Of a stretch of DNA of 64,000 nt, positions 7,506-15,078 are shown piece by piece (the stretch's first letter is position 1; each line of letters starts with the position of its first letter). The stretch covers positions 62,001 through 126,000 of the forward strand of contig JAFDZW010000007.1 in NCBI GenBank assembly GCA_018266755.1, read 5' to 3'. The position numbers and the translations under genes are program-made. This DNA comes from Bacteroidota bacterium (GTDB taxonomy: Bacteria; Bacteroidota; Ignavibacteria; Palsa-1295). The notes under the pieces were generated by a model. It searched no databases and was not told the DNA's origin. It saw nothing but the letters and a program-made list of their open reading frames with translations.

Positions 7506-8117
7506 ATGAGCTTACGAGACGAATACGCAGGCCTGAGCGATCAGGAGTTGGTGGACCGATTCCGATCGGGCGAACAGCGCGTGAGCTTCACGATGCTCGT
7601 CGAACGCTACCAAAAGCGTATCTACTTCGCGGCGCGAAAGATGGTCAACGGCAATCATGACGAAGCCGATGAGATCGCGCAGGAGACGTTCGTCAAAGCG
7701 TACGAAGCGCTCGGCAGCTTCCGCGGCGAGTCGCAGTTCTACACCTGGATCTACCGCATCATGATGAATGCGGTGATCTACCGCCAGCGCAAGCGCAAGG
7801 CGCATACGATGGTGGAGATCGACGATGTAGCCTCGGAACTCGTATCGGATGATGCCTCACCGCACGATGGCATCGAACGTCAGGAGATAACGTCGCTCAT
7901 CGAAGCAGCCATCGCAACGCTGCCGCCGAAGCAGCGAGAAGTGTTTTTGATGCGCTTCTATGACGAGATGCCCTACGAGGACATTGCGTCGATCCTCGGC
8001 ACCAGTGTCGGCGGTCTGAAAGCCAACTACTTTCACGCCGCCAAGAAAGTAACGGAGTACGTCCAGCGCGCAGGTGAACTGAGCGTCGCGACGACTGCAA
8101 CGAAAGGACGAGCATGA
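7506..8117 (+). CDS. ECF-type RNA polymerase sigma factor
   Basis: A 203-residue sigma-70 family protein. Region 2 is at about residues 27-95, with DEADEIAQETFVKAYEAL and FYTWIYRIMMNAVIYRQRKR. Region 4 is at about 135-183, with LPPKQREVFLMRFYDEMPYE followed by DIASILGTSVGGLKANYFHA. There is no region 1 or 3, so it is an ECF sigma resembling the RpoE/SigW groups. It overlaps the next gene, a predicted membrane anti-sigma factor, by four bases (ATGA). The 228-base leader upstream would hold its promoter; I do not see a certain site. Confidence 0.95.
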   Translation: MSLRDEYAGLSDQELVDRFRSGEQRVSFTMLVERYQKRIYFAARKMVNGNHDEADEIAQETFVKAYEALGSFRGESQFYTWIYRIMMNAVIYRQRKRKAHTMVEIDDVASELVSDDASPHDGIERQEITSLIEAAIATLPPKQREVFLMRFYDEMPYEDIASILGTSVGGLKANYFHAAKKVTEYVQRAGELSVATTATKGRA

Positions 8118-8734
8118 AACAGTTCGATGAATACAACGAAGATGAGCTCCGGCAGATCGAAGAGCAGCTTCGCTCGTTCCCCGAGCCATTCAGCTCCGAT
8201 GCGCCGGATGACCGCTACTTCGCGAACTTCCGCGTCCGTCTGATGGAGCGTATCGAGGCCGAGCAGCCTGCTGCGAAGCCGTCGGTCTTTGCAGCCCTTC
8301 TCGGATGGTTCACCCCGATGCGCACGCTGGCCACAGGCCTTGCCGTGGTTATTGTTGCGCTCGGTTCGGCATGGTTGTTCTCACCGTCGCCTGCGCCGCA
8401 GATGGCCTCGCAGGTCGCCCCGACAACGCCGGCAACTCAGAGTGTTGAAGCCACTGCCACGAAGCCGACACAACCCGTATCGACGCCAACAGTAACTCCG
8501 GTGCCGCAGGCCCCGAAGCAGGTTGCCGAAGTGAGTAGCCCGAAAGAGCATGGCCGATTGGCCAAGGTCATTACGCCGAAGACGGTATCGGCGAAGGATG
8601 TTGCCGATGCGATCTTTGCTGAGGTTGGTCTTGGTGATGTCTCGAACGACATTGCCGCCGACGACAGCCCGATGGATTATGCGTCGCTCTCAAGCGATGA
8701 ACTACAAGCTGTGCTCGATGGCATCAGCCGATAA
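8114..8734 (+). CDS. Predicted membrane-anchored anti-sigma factor
   Basis: A 206-residue protein with a 70-residue acidic cytosolic N terminus (including DDRYFANFRVRLMERIE), one membrane helix at about residues 72-91, and a Pro/Thr/Gln-rich periplasmic linker with a C-terminal domain. This layout and the ATGA coupling to an ECF sigma gene are what is expected of an anti-sigma factor. There is no HxxxCxxC zinc motif, so it is not a ZAS-type anti-sigma. By context it would hold the sigma factor at the inner membrane; this is inference. Confidence 0.7.
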   Translation: MKQFDEYNEDELRQIEEQLRSFPEPFSSDAPDDRYFANFRVRLMERIEAEQPAAKPSVFAALLGWFTPMRTLATGLAVVIVALGSAWLFSPSPAPQMASQVAPTTPATQSVEATATKPTQPVSTPTVTPVPQAPKQVAEVSSPKEHGRLAKVITPKTVSAKDVADAIFAEVGLGDVSNDIAADDSPMDYASLSSDELQAVLDGISR

Positions 8735-8758
8735 ACGATTTTGAAAGGAAAGCAGACA

Positions 8759-9328
8759 ATGTTCGAACGCCATACCACCCGCACCGTTGTCACCGCTCTC
8801 GTGAGTGGTCTGTTGCTCGTGAGCACCCCTCTCTTTGCGCAGGACCAGAACGCAGCTACACCCGATGCCCCGGCCCAAGGCGGCCGCCTGCAGCAACTGT
8901 TGCAGCGCATCGAAGAAGTGAAGCACCAAAAGCTGCGTGAGACGCTCAGTCTCGACGATGAGACGTCCAAGAAGTTCTTCGAGGTCTATACTCCGGCCGA
9001 GAAGGATATCATCGGCCTCGTCAAGCAGCGCGACGCCGAAGAACGCAAGTTGGTAAAGCTTACGCAGGGTGACTATAAAGATGCTGATGTCGATCCGACC
9101 ATCTCGAGCATCAAGTCGCTCAATTCGCAGATCGAGCAGCGTGCCGATAAGCTCAACGATCAACTCAAACCGATCCTCAATCCTCGCCAGCGCGCGAAGC
9201 TCGTGATCTTCGAGCATGAGTTCTACAAGCGCGTCCGGCAGAAGGTCCGTGAATGGCGCCAGAATCATCCCGGCCGCTCGAATCCGAACAAGCGCCCGCG
9301 TCCGGCAGAGCCGCAAGGCGCACATTAA
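8759..9328 (+). CDS. Spy/CpxP-like periplasmic protein
   Basis: A 189-residue protein with a signal peptide (TALVSGLLLVSTPLFAQ, cleavage near residue 28) and an all-helical, highly charged mature part of about 140 residues, ending in a basic tail. The helices (LLQRIEEVKHQKLRETLSLD, then LNDQLKPILNPRQRAKLVIF) follow the Spy/CpxP pattern of an LTxxQ-type periplasmic chaperone or sensor. Start is the ATG at 8759, preceded by AAAGGAAAG; the in-frame TTG at 8741 would fall inside that ribosome site. It is third in the sigma/anti-sigma operon, 24 bases downstream, suggesting a link to envelope-stress sensing. Confidence 0.7.
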   Translation: MFERHTTRTVVTALVSGLLLVSTPLFAQDQNAATPDAPAQGGRLQQLLQRIEEVKHQKLRETLSLDDETSKKFFEVYTPAEKDIIGLVKQRDAEERKLVKLTQGDYKDADVDPTISSIKSLNSQIEQRADKLNDQLKPILNPRQRAKLVIFEHEFYKRVRQKVREWRQNHPGRSNPNKRPRPAEPQGAH

Positions 9329-9387
9329 CCGACCGCTGCCGCATCCACATCGAATGACACTCGGGCCGACGATGTTACAAGGCCCGG

Positions 9388-10539
9388 ATGATCTACTTCG
9401 ATAATAGCGCAACGACCCGCCTCGATGACCGGGTCCGCTCCGCGATGGAGCCGTATCTCGGACCGAAGTTCGGGAATGCGTCGAGCATTCACGCCTTGGG
9501 CCGCGAAGCCCGCGTGGCGCTTGAGACAGCCCGCTCGGAAGTTGCCCGCTGCGTCGGTGCCGATCCCGCCGAGATCGTCTTCACTTCCGGCGGTACCGAG
9601 TCCGACAATCATGCCGTTTGTGGTTCGGTCTTCGCAGCGCATCTCGGCGGCCGCTCGTTCGCAGATCTGTCGGTGCTGACTTCGCCGCTCGAGCATCAGG
9701 CCATACTGAGCGCGGTTGAGTTCGTCGGTCGCCTCGGTGTCCGAACGCATTTGACTGGTGTGACGCATGATGGTCTTGCGGTCGTTGACAACATTCCGAC
9801 CGATCTGACACTCACCTCCGTGATGCACGTGAACAACGAGGTCGGCTCGGTCAATGATATCAGAAGTATCGTTGCCTCTATCAGAGTCGCATCGCCTACC
9901 GCATTGATACATACCGACGCAGTTCAAGCGCTGGGTAAACTTCGCTTCGATGTCCATGAACTCGGCGTCGATCTGATGACGCTTTCAGCACATAAAATCC
10001 ATGGTCCGAAAGGTATCGGTGCACTCTATATTCGCCGTGGCGTTCAGATCGAGCCCCTTGTTCACGGCGGCTCGCAGGAACGTAACCGTCGCGGCGGCAC
10101 CGAAGCCGTGGCACTTGCTGTGGGCTTTGCAGAGGCCGCGCGGCTTGCGCATGATGAGTTTGATGATCGTACTTCCCATATTCGCGCGCTGCGTTCACAG
10201 CTTCTTGACGGACTCCGAGCAATGCCCGAAGTCGTCTTGAACTCCCCGGATGACGATCGCTGCGTACCAACCATTGTGAATCTGACACTTCGAGACGACC
10301 TCCTGCGTCGTCTCGAGCCGGAGACACTGATCGTTCGGCTCGATCTCGACGGCATCGCTGTCTCGAACGGTGCAGCATGCACGTCAGGCTCGTTGCAACC
10401 GTCCCATGTTCTGCGCGCGATGGGTCGAAGCGAAGAAGTAGCGACCAAGTCGATTCGGTTGTCGCTCTCGAAAGACAACACGCCGTCGGATATCGAAGCG
10501 TTCATTCGTTCACTGAAAGCCATCGTTCATAGCGCATGA
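9388..10539 (+). CDS. Cysteine desulfurase family protein (NifS/IscS-like)
   Basis: A 383-residue PLP-dependent enzyme that moves sulfur from cysteine to its own Cys as a persulfide. Visible sites are FDNSATT at the N terminus, TSGGTESDN, His103 (LEHQA), HTDAVQALGK, the Schiff-base Lys203 in SAHKIHGPKG and the catalytic Cys331 in NGAACTSGSLQPSHVL. The long Cys loop places it in the NifS/IscS group that feeds Fe-S cluster or tRNA thiolation. No iscU, iscA or mnmA partner is in the window. It overlaps the next gene by ATGA. Confidence 0.93.
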   Translation: MIYFDNSATTRLDDRVRSAMEPYLGPKFGNASSIHALGREARVALETARSEVARCVGADPAEIVFTSGGTESDNHAVCGSVFAAHLGGRSFADLSVLTSPLEHQAILSAVEFVGRLGVRTHLTGVTHDGLAVVDNIPTDLTLTSVMHVNNEVGSVNDIRSIVASIRVASPTALIHTDAVQALGKLRFDVHELGVDLMTLSAHKIHGPKGIGALYIRRGVQIEPLVHGGSQERNRRGGTEAVALAVGFAEAARLAHDEFDDRTSHIRALRSQLLDGLRAMPEVVLNSPDDDRCVPTIVNLTLRDDLLRRLEPETLIVRLDLDGIAVSNGAACTSGSLQPSHVLRAMGRSEEVATKSIRLSLSKDNTPSDIEAFIRSLKAIVHSA

Positions 10540-11108
10540 AGAAATTAGTGACGATATTCGGACCGAGCGAATGCCAGCAGGGCGATCCGATCTACGATCG
10601 TGCTTACTCCCTCGGTTCGCTCCTCGGCGATGCAGGCTTCGCAGTTGTTACTGGTGGCTACGACGGCGTTATGGAAGCTGCGTCGAAAGGCGCACACGAT
10701 GCGGGCGGCGGGACGGTCGGCGTCACCGCGAACGTCTACTTAAACCGAGGCCGCATCGCCAACGAGTTCGTGAAGAAAGAGCTTCGTGTGTCGAGCGCCG
10801 TGGACCGGTTGATGGAGCTTATTTCGCTTGCCGATGCATACGTTGCATGCGGGCTCTCGCCCGGGACGCTGGTCGAAGTTGCGACCGTCTGGGACTATTT
10901 CATCAAAGGCTTTATAGAGCATAGACCACTCGTCCTTCTCGGTGCAGAGTGGCGGCTGTTCTATGATTCGCTTGCCTTGCAGCCCGGATACATCGGCAAA
11001 CTCGGCCATGTGACCATCGTCGATACTCCGCAGCAGGCGCTGGATATCATCCATGCTGCGCTCGGCCCACAAGAGAAGCTGCCCGATCTGACGATCATAG
11101 AGAACTGA
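10536..11108 (+). CDS. LOG-like protein with altered nucleotide loop
   Basis: A 190-residue LOG-family Rossmann protein, with GPSECQQGDPIYDRAYSLG, VVTGGYDGVMEAASKGAHDA and ELRVSSAVDRLMELISLADA. The usual PGGxGTxxE loop reads GLSPGTLVE here, so the glycine pair is lost while the Gly-Thr and the catalytic Glu remain. Activity may differ from phosphoribohydrolase. It is translationally coupled to the cysteine desulfurase. It is distinct from the longer LOG protein at 5290-6261. Cytosolic. Confidence 0.82.
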   Translation: MKKLVTIFGPSECQQGDPIYDRAYSLGSLLGDAGFAVVTGGYDGVMEAASKGAHDAGGGTVGVTANVYLNRGRIANEFVKKELRVSSAVDRLMELISLADAYVACGLSPGTLVEVATVWDYFIKGFIEHRPLVLLGAEWRLFYDSLALQPGYIGKLGHVTIVDTPQQALDIIHAALGPQEKLPDLTIIEN

Positions 11109-11136
11109 TCACACGCGACCACCCAACATCTATCGC

Positions 11137-12348
11137 ATGAAGAAATCCGTCGTTGCCTCGTGGAGCATGTTCGATTTTGCGAATTCATCGTTCGCGATCA
11201 TCATGTCCACCTTCGTCTTCCCCCAGTTCTATACCGGCGTGATCGTTAACAATGAGCACAAAGACCTCTACTGGGGTCTGACGCTGTCGTTCTCGATGCT
11301 GCTGGTAGCGCTGCTAGCACCCGGTCTCGGTGCGATCGCAGATTCATCCGGGGCGAAGAAAAAATTTCTATTCGCATTTACCCTTGTGAGCGTACTCGGC
11401 ACTGCCGCAGCGTATTGGCTTGGAGCAGGCATGGTGTTCGTCGGTTCGATTGTGTTCATCCTCGCCAACGCCGGCTTCGAAGGCGGCACGGTGTTCTATG
11501 ATGCCTTTCTACCGCAGATCGCAAAGCCCGAAGAGGTTGGCCGCGTTTCGGGTATCGGCTTCGCTGTCGGGTATGCCGGTTCGCTTGCAGCACTCGCCGC
11601 GACCGTGCCGTTCCTCGTGAAGGAAATGTATAAAGAGACATTCCTTGTCACCGCGGCAATGTTCATGCTCTTCTCGCTGCCGATGTTCCTCTTCGTCCCT
11701 GAAGGCGGCAGCGGTTCAGGTCGGATCAGCCTCCGAGCCATCGGCGACGGATTGCGCGAAGTCCGCAAGACGCTCGGCAATATCCGAAAGCACAAAGCGC
11801 TTGCGAGGTTTCTGCTTGCGTTCTTCATATACAATGATGCCATCCTGACGGTCATCGGATTTGCAGGTATCTATGCAAAGGACACGCTGCACTTCTCGAT
11901 GCAGGACCTGATCATTTTGTATGCAATGGTGCAGACCGTTGCAATATTCGGTTCGCTCGTGTTTGGTTACATCACCGACCGCATCGGACCGCAAAAGACG
12001 ATCATTATTACACTCGTAATCTGGCTTGGAGTTGTACTCGGTGCTTATCTTTCGAGCGATGCGGCAACGTTTTATATCGTCGCGATTTTCGCCGGTATCT
12101 CGCTCGGCTCGAGCCAGTCGGCTTCGCGTTCGATGATGGCGCTACTCACGCCGATCGAGCATACCGCTGAGTTCTTCGGTTTCTACGATGGCTTTGCCGG
12201 CAAGGCCAGTGCCGTGATCGGCCCGCTTATCTTCGGAGCGCTTTCGACCGGTTTCGGTCAGCGCAATGCGATCATCTCACTGGCGTTGTTCTTCGCCGCA
12301 GGGTTGCTGTTAATAAGAACCGTGAAGCCTCAGCCGACTTCGAGATAG
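11137..12348 (+). CDS. MFS transporter, UMF1/Atg22-like family
   Basis: A 403-residue membrane protein with about twelve helices. The N terminus (KKSVVASWSMFDFANSSFAI) is the hallmark of the UMF1/Atg22-like branch of the major facilitator superfamily, whose eukaryotic members export amino acids from the vacuole. Other family points are LAPGLGAIADSSGAKKKFL, FEGGTVFYDAFLPQIA and SLGSSQSASRSMMALLTP. The substrate in bacteria is not known. It lies 28 bases after the LOG-like gene and its last 19 bases overlap convergent recG. Confidence 0.88.
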   Translation: MKKSVVASWSMFDFANSSFAIIMSTFVFPQFYTGVIVNNEHKDLYWGLTLSFSMLLVALLAPGLGAIADSSGAKKKFLFAFTLVSVLGTAAAYWLGAGMVFVGSIVFILANAGFEGGTVFYDAFLPQIAKPEEVGRVSGIGFAVGYAGSLAALAATVPFLVKEMYKETFLVTAAMFMLFSLPMFLFVPEGGSGSGRISLRAIGDGLREVRKTLGNIRKHKALARFLLAFFIYNDAILTVIGFAGIYAKDTLHFSMQDLIILYAMVQTVAIFGSLVFGYITDRIGPQKTIIITLVIWLGVVLGAYLSSDAATFYIVAIFAGISLGSSQSASRSMMALLTPIEHTAEFFGFYDGFAGKASAVIGPLIFGALSTGFGQRNAIISLALFFAAGLLLIRTVKPQPTSR

Positions 12349-14561
12349 CTCTCCTGCTGTCGGTACAGCCGTAGCAGTTCCTGGCGAGTTGCGAGATGTT
12401 CTTTGCTTCGTAGTTGCGGGTCGGCTGCGATCAGCGCCGCCGCGTCCTCGGCGGCTTGCGCCAGAATTGCTTCGTCTCTGACGATATCGGCAAGGCGAAG
12501 TTTGATGGTACCCGATTGCTGTGTCCCGAGGAAGTCGCCGGGCCCGCGCAATGCCAGATCCGCCTTCGCGATCTCAAAGCCGTTCGTCGTGCGTTCCATC
12601 ACACGAAGCCGCTCCATCGCTTCGGTGCGATCGGCAATCTCATCGCTCGCAACGGATTCATCGGCTTTCGGCTCAAGTTTTTCGCTCGGCACCAGGATAC
12701 ACTCCGATGCCTTGCCGCCGCGACCGACACGGCCGCGAAGCTGATGCAGCTGCGCCAACCCGAACCGTTCGGCGTTGCCGATGACCATCAGTGTCGCGTT
12801 CGCAACATCGATGCCGACCTCGATGACACTCGTCGCGACTAGTATATCGAGCTTCCTTTCGCGGAAGTCTGCCATCACGGCCTGTTTCTCGTCGCTCTTG
12901 AGTTTGCCGTGAATCAGACCGACTCCGAGATCCGGGAAGAGCTTATCGCGAAAGACCTCGTGCGCCTTCACGGCCGTTTTGACATCTCGTGTCTCACTTT
13001 TCTCAAGCTGGGGATACACGATGTACACCTGCTCACCGCGTGCTACCACTTCGCGAATATGCTTGAAGAGGCTTCGTTGCTCTGACGGCATCACGATGCG
13101 AGTCATGATCTGCTTACGGCCGGCCGGCAGTTCGTCGATAGTACTGACGTCAAGGTCTTGATACAATGTCATCGCCAACGTTCTCGGGATCGGCGTCGCG
13201 GTCATGATCAGCACATCCGGCGGAGCATCCTTATACTTCTCCATCAGCGCCTTACGCTGCGCGACGCCGAACTTGTGCTGTTCGTCGGCGACGATGAGTC
13301 CGAGGTTGTCGAACGTTACAGTATCCTCGAGCAGTGCATGCGTACCGATCACGATGTTCGTCGAACCTTCGGCGAGTTCTCTAAGTACTTCCGACCGTTG
13401 CTTCTTCGACTGCCCGCCGACAAGTAGCGAGACATTGATCTTCGAACCGGCAAACAATGTGCTAATCGACTGAAAATGCTGTTTGGCCAGGACTTCCGTC
13501 GGCGCCATGAGAGCACTTTGATAACCGTTCTCGATGGCAACGAGCATAGCCAAGAGCGCGACGATCGTCTTACCGCTGCCGACATCACCCTGCACCAGCC
13601 GGTGCATTGCCACGCGGCGCTCCGCCTTCTGCATATCCGTTGCGATCTCACCAAGTACGCGACGTTGTGCTCCGGTGAGCTTGAATGGCAGCTTCTCGAC
13701 CACCCGCTCAATGAGCGAATCGTGGGACTTCGTGTTCTTTGAATCATTAAGTACGCGCTGCAGCGGAGTCGTATCGAACACGATACCCCGTGCGGCGATG
13801 GCTGCAGCCTTGCTTCGCTCGACCGCAAAGCGAAGTTGCAAGAAGAACAGCTCTTCATAGATCAGCCGCATCCGTGCTGCGTCGAGCAGCTCCGGAGAAT
13901 CGGGTGCATGCATCTCACGCATCGCGTGTGTTCGCTCCGGCAGGTGATACTTTGCGAGTAGTTCGGCCGGCAGTACCTCGGTGGTCAAGCGCTTGAAGTC
14001 CGGTGTGGCAAGGACCTCCGCGAACATCTTTCGTAGATGCTGCTGGAAGATCTTCCCCTTCTTGAAGGCTTGCAGATTCGGATACACAGGCAGCATCCGG
14101 CCTGCCGCAAGTTCTTCCGATTCGCTTACTTTCTCGATGAACTCGGGATGCACGATCTGCGGCTCGCCTCGGTACACGCCGATGTAGCCGATCGCAACGA
14201 CTTCGTCACCAGGCTTGTACTGTTTCGCGATCCAATCGGCGAAGGTGAAGTAGACAAAATGCAGAACACCCGTATCGTCGGTGATGGTGATCTGCGTTCG
14301 GTTCGGCTTGCGGTAGTTGAAGCTCTGCACCCGCATCACCGTGCCACGGACCGTTACCGATTGCCACAAATAGCCCGGCGCATCGGCAAGTCGGATCACC
14401 GTTCGCGCATCGATGTAACGGCGCGGGAAGAACTCAATGAGCTCTTCAAGCGACTCGATCCCTGCTTCGGCCAGCGCTTCGGCTCGCTTCGGGCCGACGC
14501 CTTTGATCCACTGCAGCGGATACTCCTTTTCGGTAGCGGTATGTTTTTCGGTGCTATCCAA
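12330..14561 (-). CDS. recG: ATP-dependent DNA helicase RecG
   Basis: A 743-residue helicase that remodels stalled forks and branched DNA. The N-terminal wedge/OB domain includes YDFxxR-like RTQITITDDTGVLHFVYF. The motor has Walker A GDVGSGKT (325-332), DEQH (426-429), TATPIPRTLAMTLYQDLD, and motif VI with QLRGRVGRG. A helix-hairpin-helix-like IKGVGPKRAEALAEAGI opens the protein, as in other RecG. Length is slightly above the E. coli protein. It runs divergently from the 14599 gene with only 37 bases between them, and it overlaps the convergent MFS gene by 19 bases. Confidence 0.97.
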   Translation of the reverse strand: MDSTEKHTATEKEYPLQWIKGVGPKRAEALAEAGIESLEELIEFFPRRYIDARTVIRLADAPGYLWQSVTVRGTVMRVQSFNYRKPNRTQITITDDTGVLHFVYFTFADWIAKQYKPGDEVVAIGYIGVYRGEPQIVHPEFIEKVSESEELAAGRMLPVYPNLQAFKKGKIFQQHLRKMFAEVLATPDFKRLTTEVLPAELLAKYHLPERTHAMREMHAPDSPELLDAARMRLIYEELFFLQLRFAVERSKAAAIAARGIVFDTTPLQRVLNDSKNTKSHDSLIERVVEKLPFKLTGAQRRVLGEIATDMQKAERRVAMHRLVQGDVGSGKTIVALLAMLVAIENGYQSALMAPTEVLAKQHFQSISTLFAGSKINVSLLVGGQSKKQRSEVLRELAEGSTNIVIGTHALLEDTVTFDNLGLIVADEQHKFGVAQRKALMEKYKDAPPDVLIMTATPIPRTLAMTLYQDLDVSTIDELPAGRKQIMTRIVMPSEQRSLFKHIREVVARGEQVYIVYPQLEKSETRDVKTAVKAHEVFRDKLFPDLGVGLIHGKLKSDEKQAVMADFRERKLDILVATSVIEVGIDVANATLMVIGNAERFGLAQLHQLRGRVGRGGKASECILVPSEKLEPKADESVASDEIADRTEAMERLRVMERTTNGFEIAKADLALRGPGDFLGTQQSGTIKLRLADIVRDEAILAQAAEDAAALIAADPQLRSKEHLATRQELLRLYRQQESYLEVG

Positions 14562-14598
14562 GCAACAAACGATGTTCTTAAACGTAGTATAGGTGCCT

Positions 14599-15003
14599 AT
14601 GATACGCCCTCAAATCTACGAAGTTCATACCCAGCACGACGTCGTGCTTCCGGCAGCGCTCGAAGAAGCCTTTACGTCGTTCGTCTCGGCGAGCGGTATG
14701 CCGTTCGCGCCTCAGGTCACAGTAAAAGACGAACGGGCGCAGATCCATTTCCTTTTTCTCAACAAGAAGATCGAAGATCTTGTCGATGAGTTCTTGGCAA
14801 CATTCGAACCGGATGGCTTCCACGCCATCGAGGTCGCCGTGCCGAACGACCGCATCAAGCACGTGATGCGAGTCGGCGAGGAGAGCGACTGGATCCCCTT
14901 CATCCGCCATGAAGGCACCGAGCGCAGCCGCATCTGCTTTGTTCGGACCCGCCGCTCGATCACGGCTGCCGATCTCGAAGAGCGCATCGAACTCGTTAGT
15001 TAA
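14599..15003 (+). CDS. Hypothetical protein, 134 residues
   Basis: I do not recognise this family. The product is soluble, mixed alpha/beta, with no signal peptide or membrane helix. It has acidic helices (KKIEDLVDEFLATFEPDGFH), a strand AIEVAVPNDRIKHVMRVGEE, and a basic segment with CFVRTRRS. I place the start at ATG 14599; an in-frame GTG is two codons upstream (14593). It is divergent from recG with a very short shared promoter region and followed by rnr after 75 bases, so it may be expressed with RNase R. Coding is supported by codon use like its neighbours and a full-length open frame. Confidence 0.6.
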   Translation: MIRPQIYEVHTQHDVVLPAALEEAFTSFVSASGMPFAPQVTVKDERAQIHFLFLNKKIEDLVDEFLATFEPDGFHAIEVAVPNDRIKHVMRVGEESDWIPFIRHEGTERSRICFVRTRRSITAADLEERIELVS

Positions 15004-15078
15004 GAAACTGTTGGATTTACCAACAGCCAGCGTTGCCGTCGTATTTTCGAATTAACCGTTTGCTGTTTTACCCCACGG

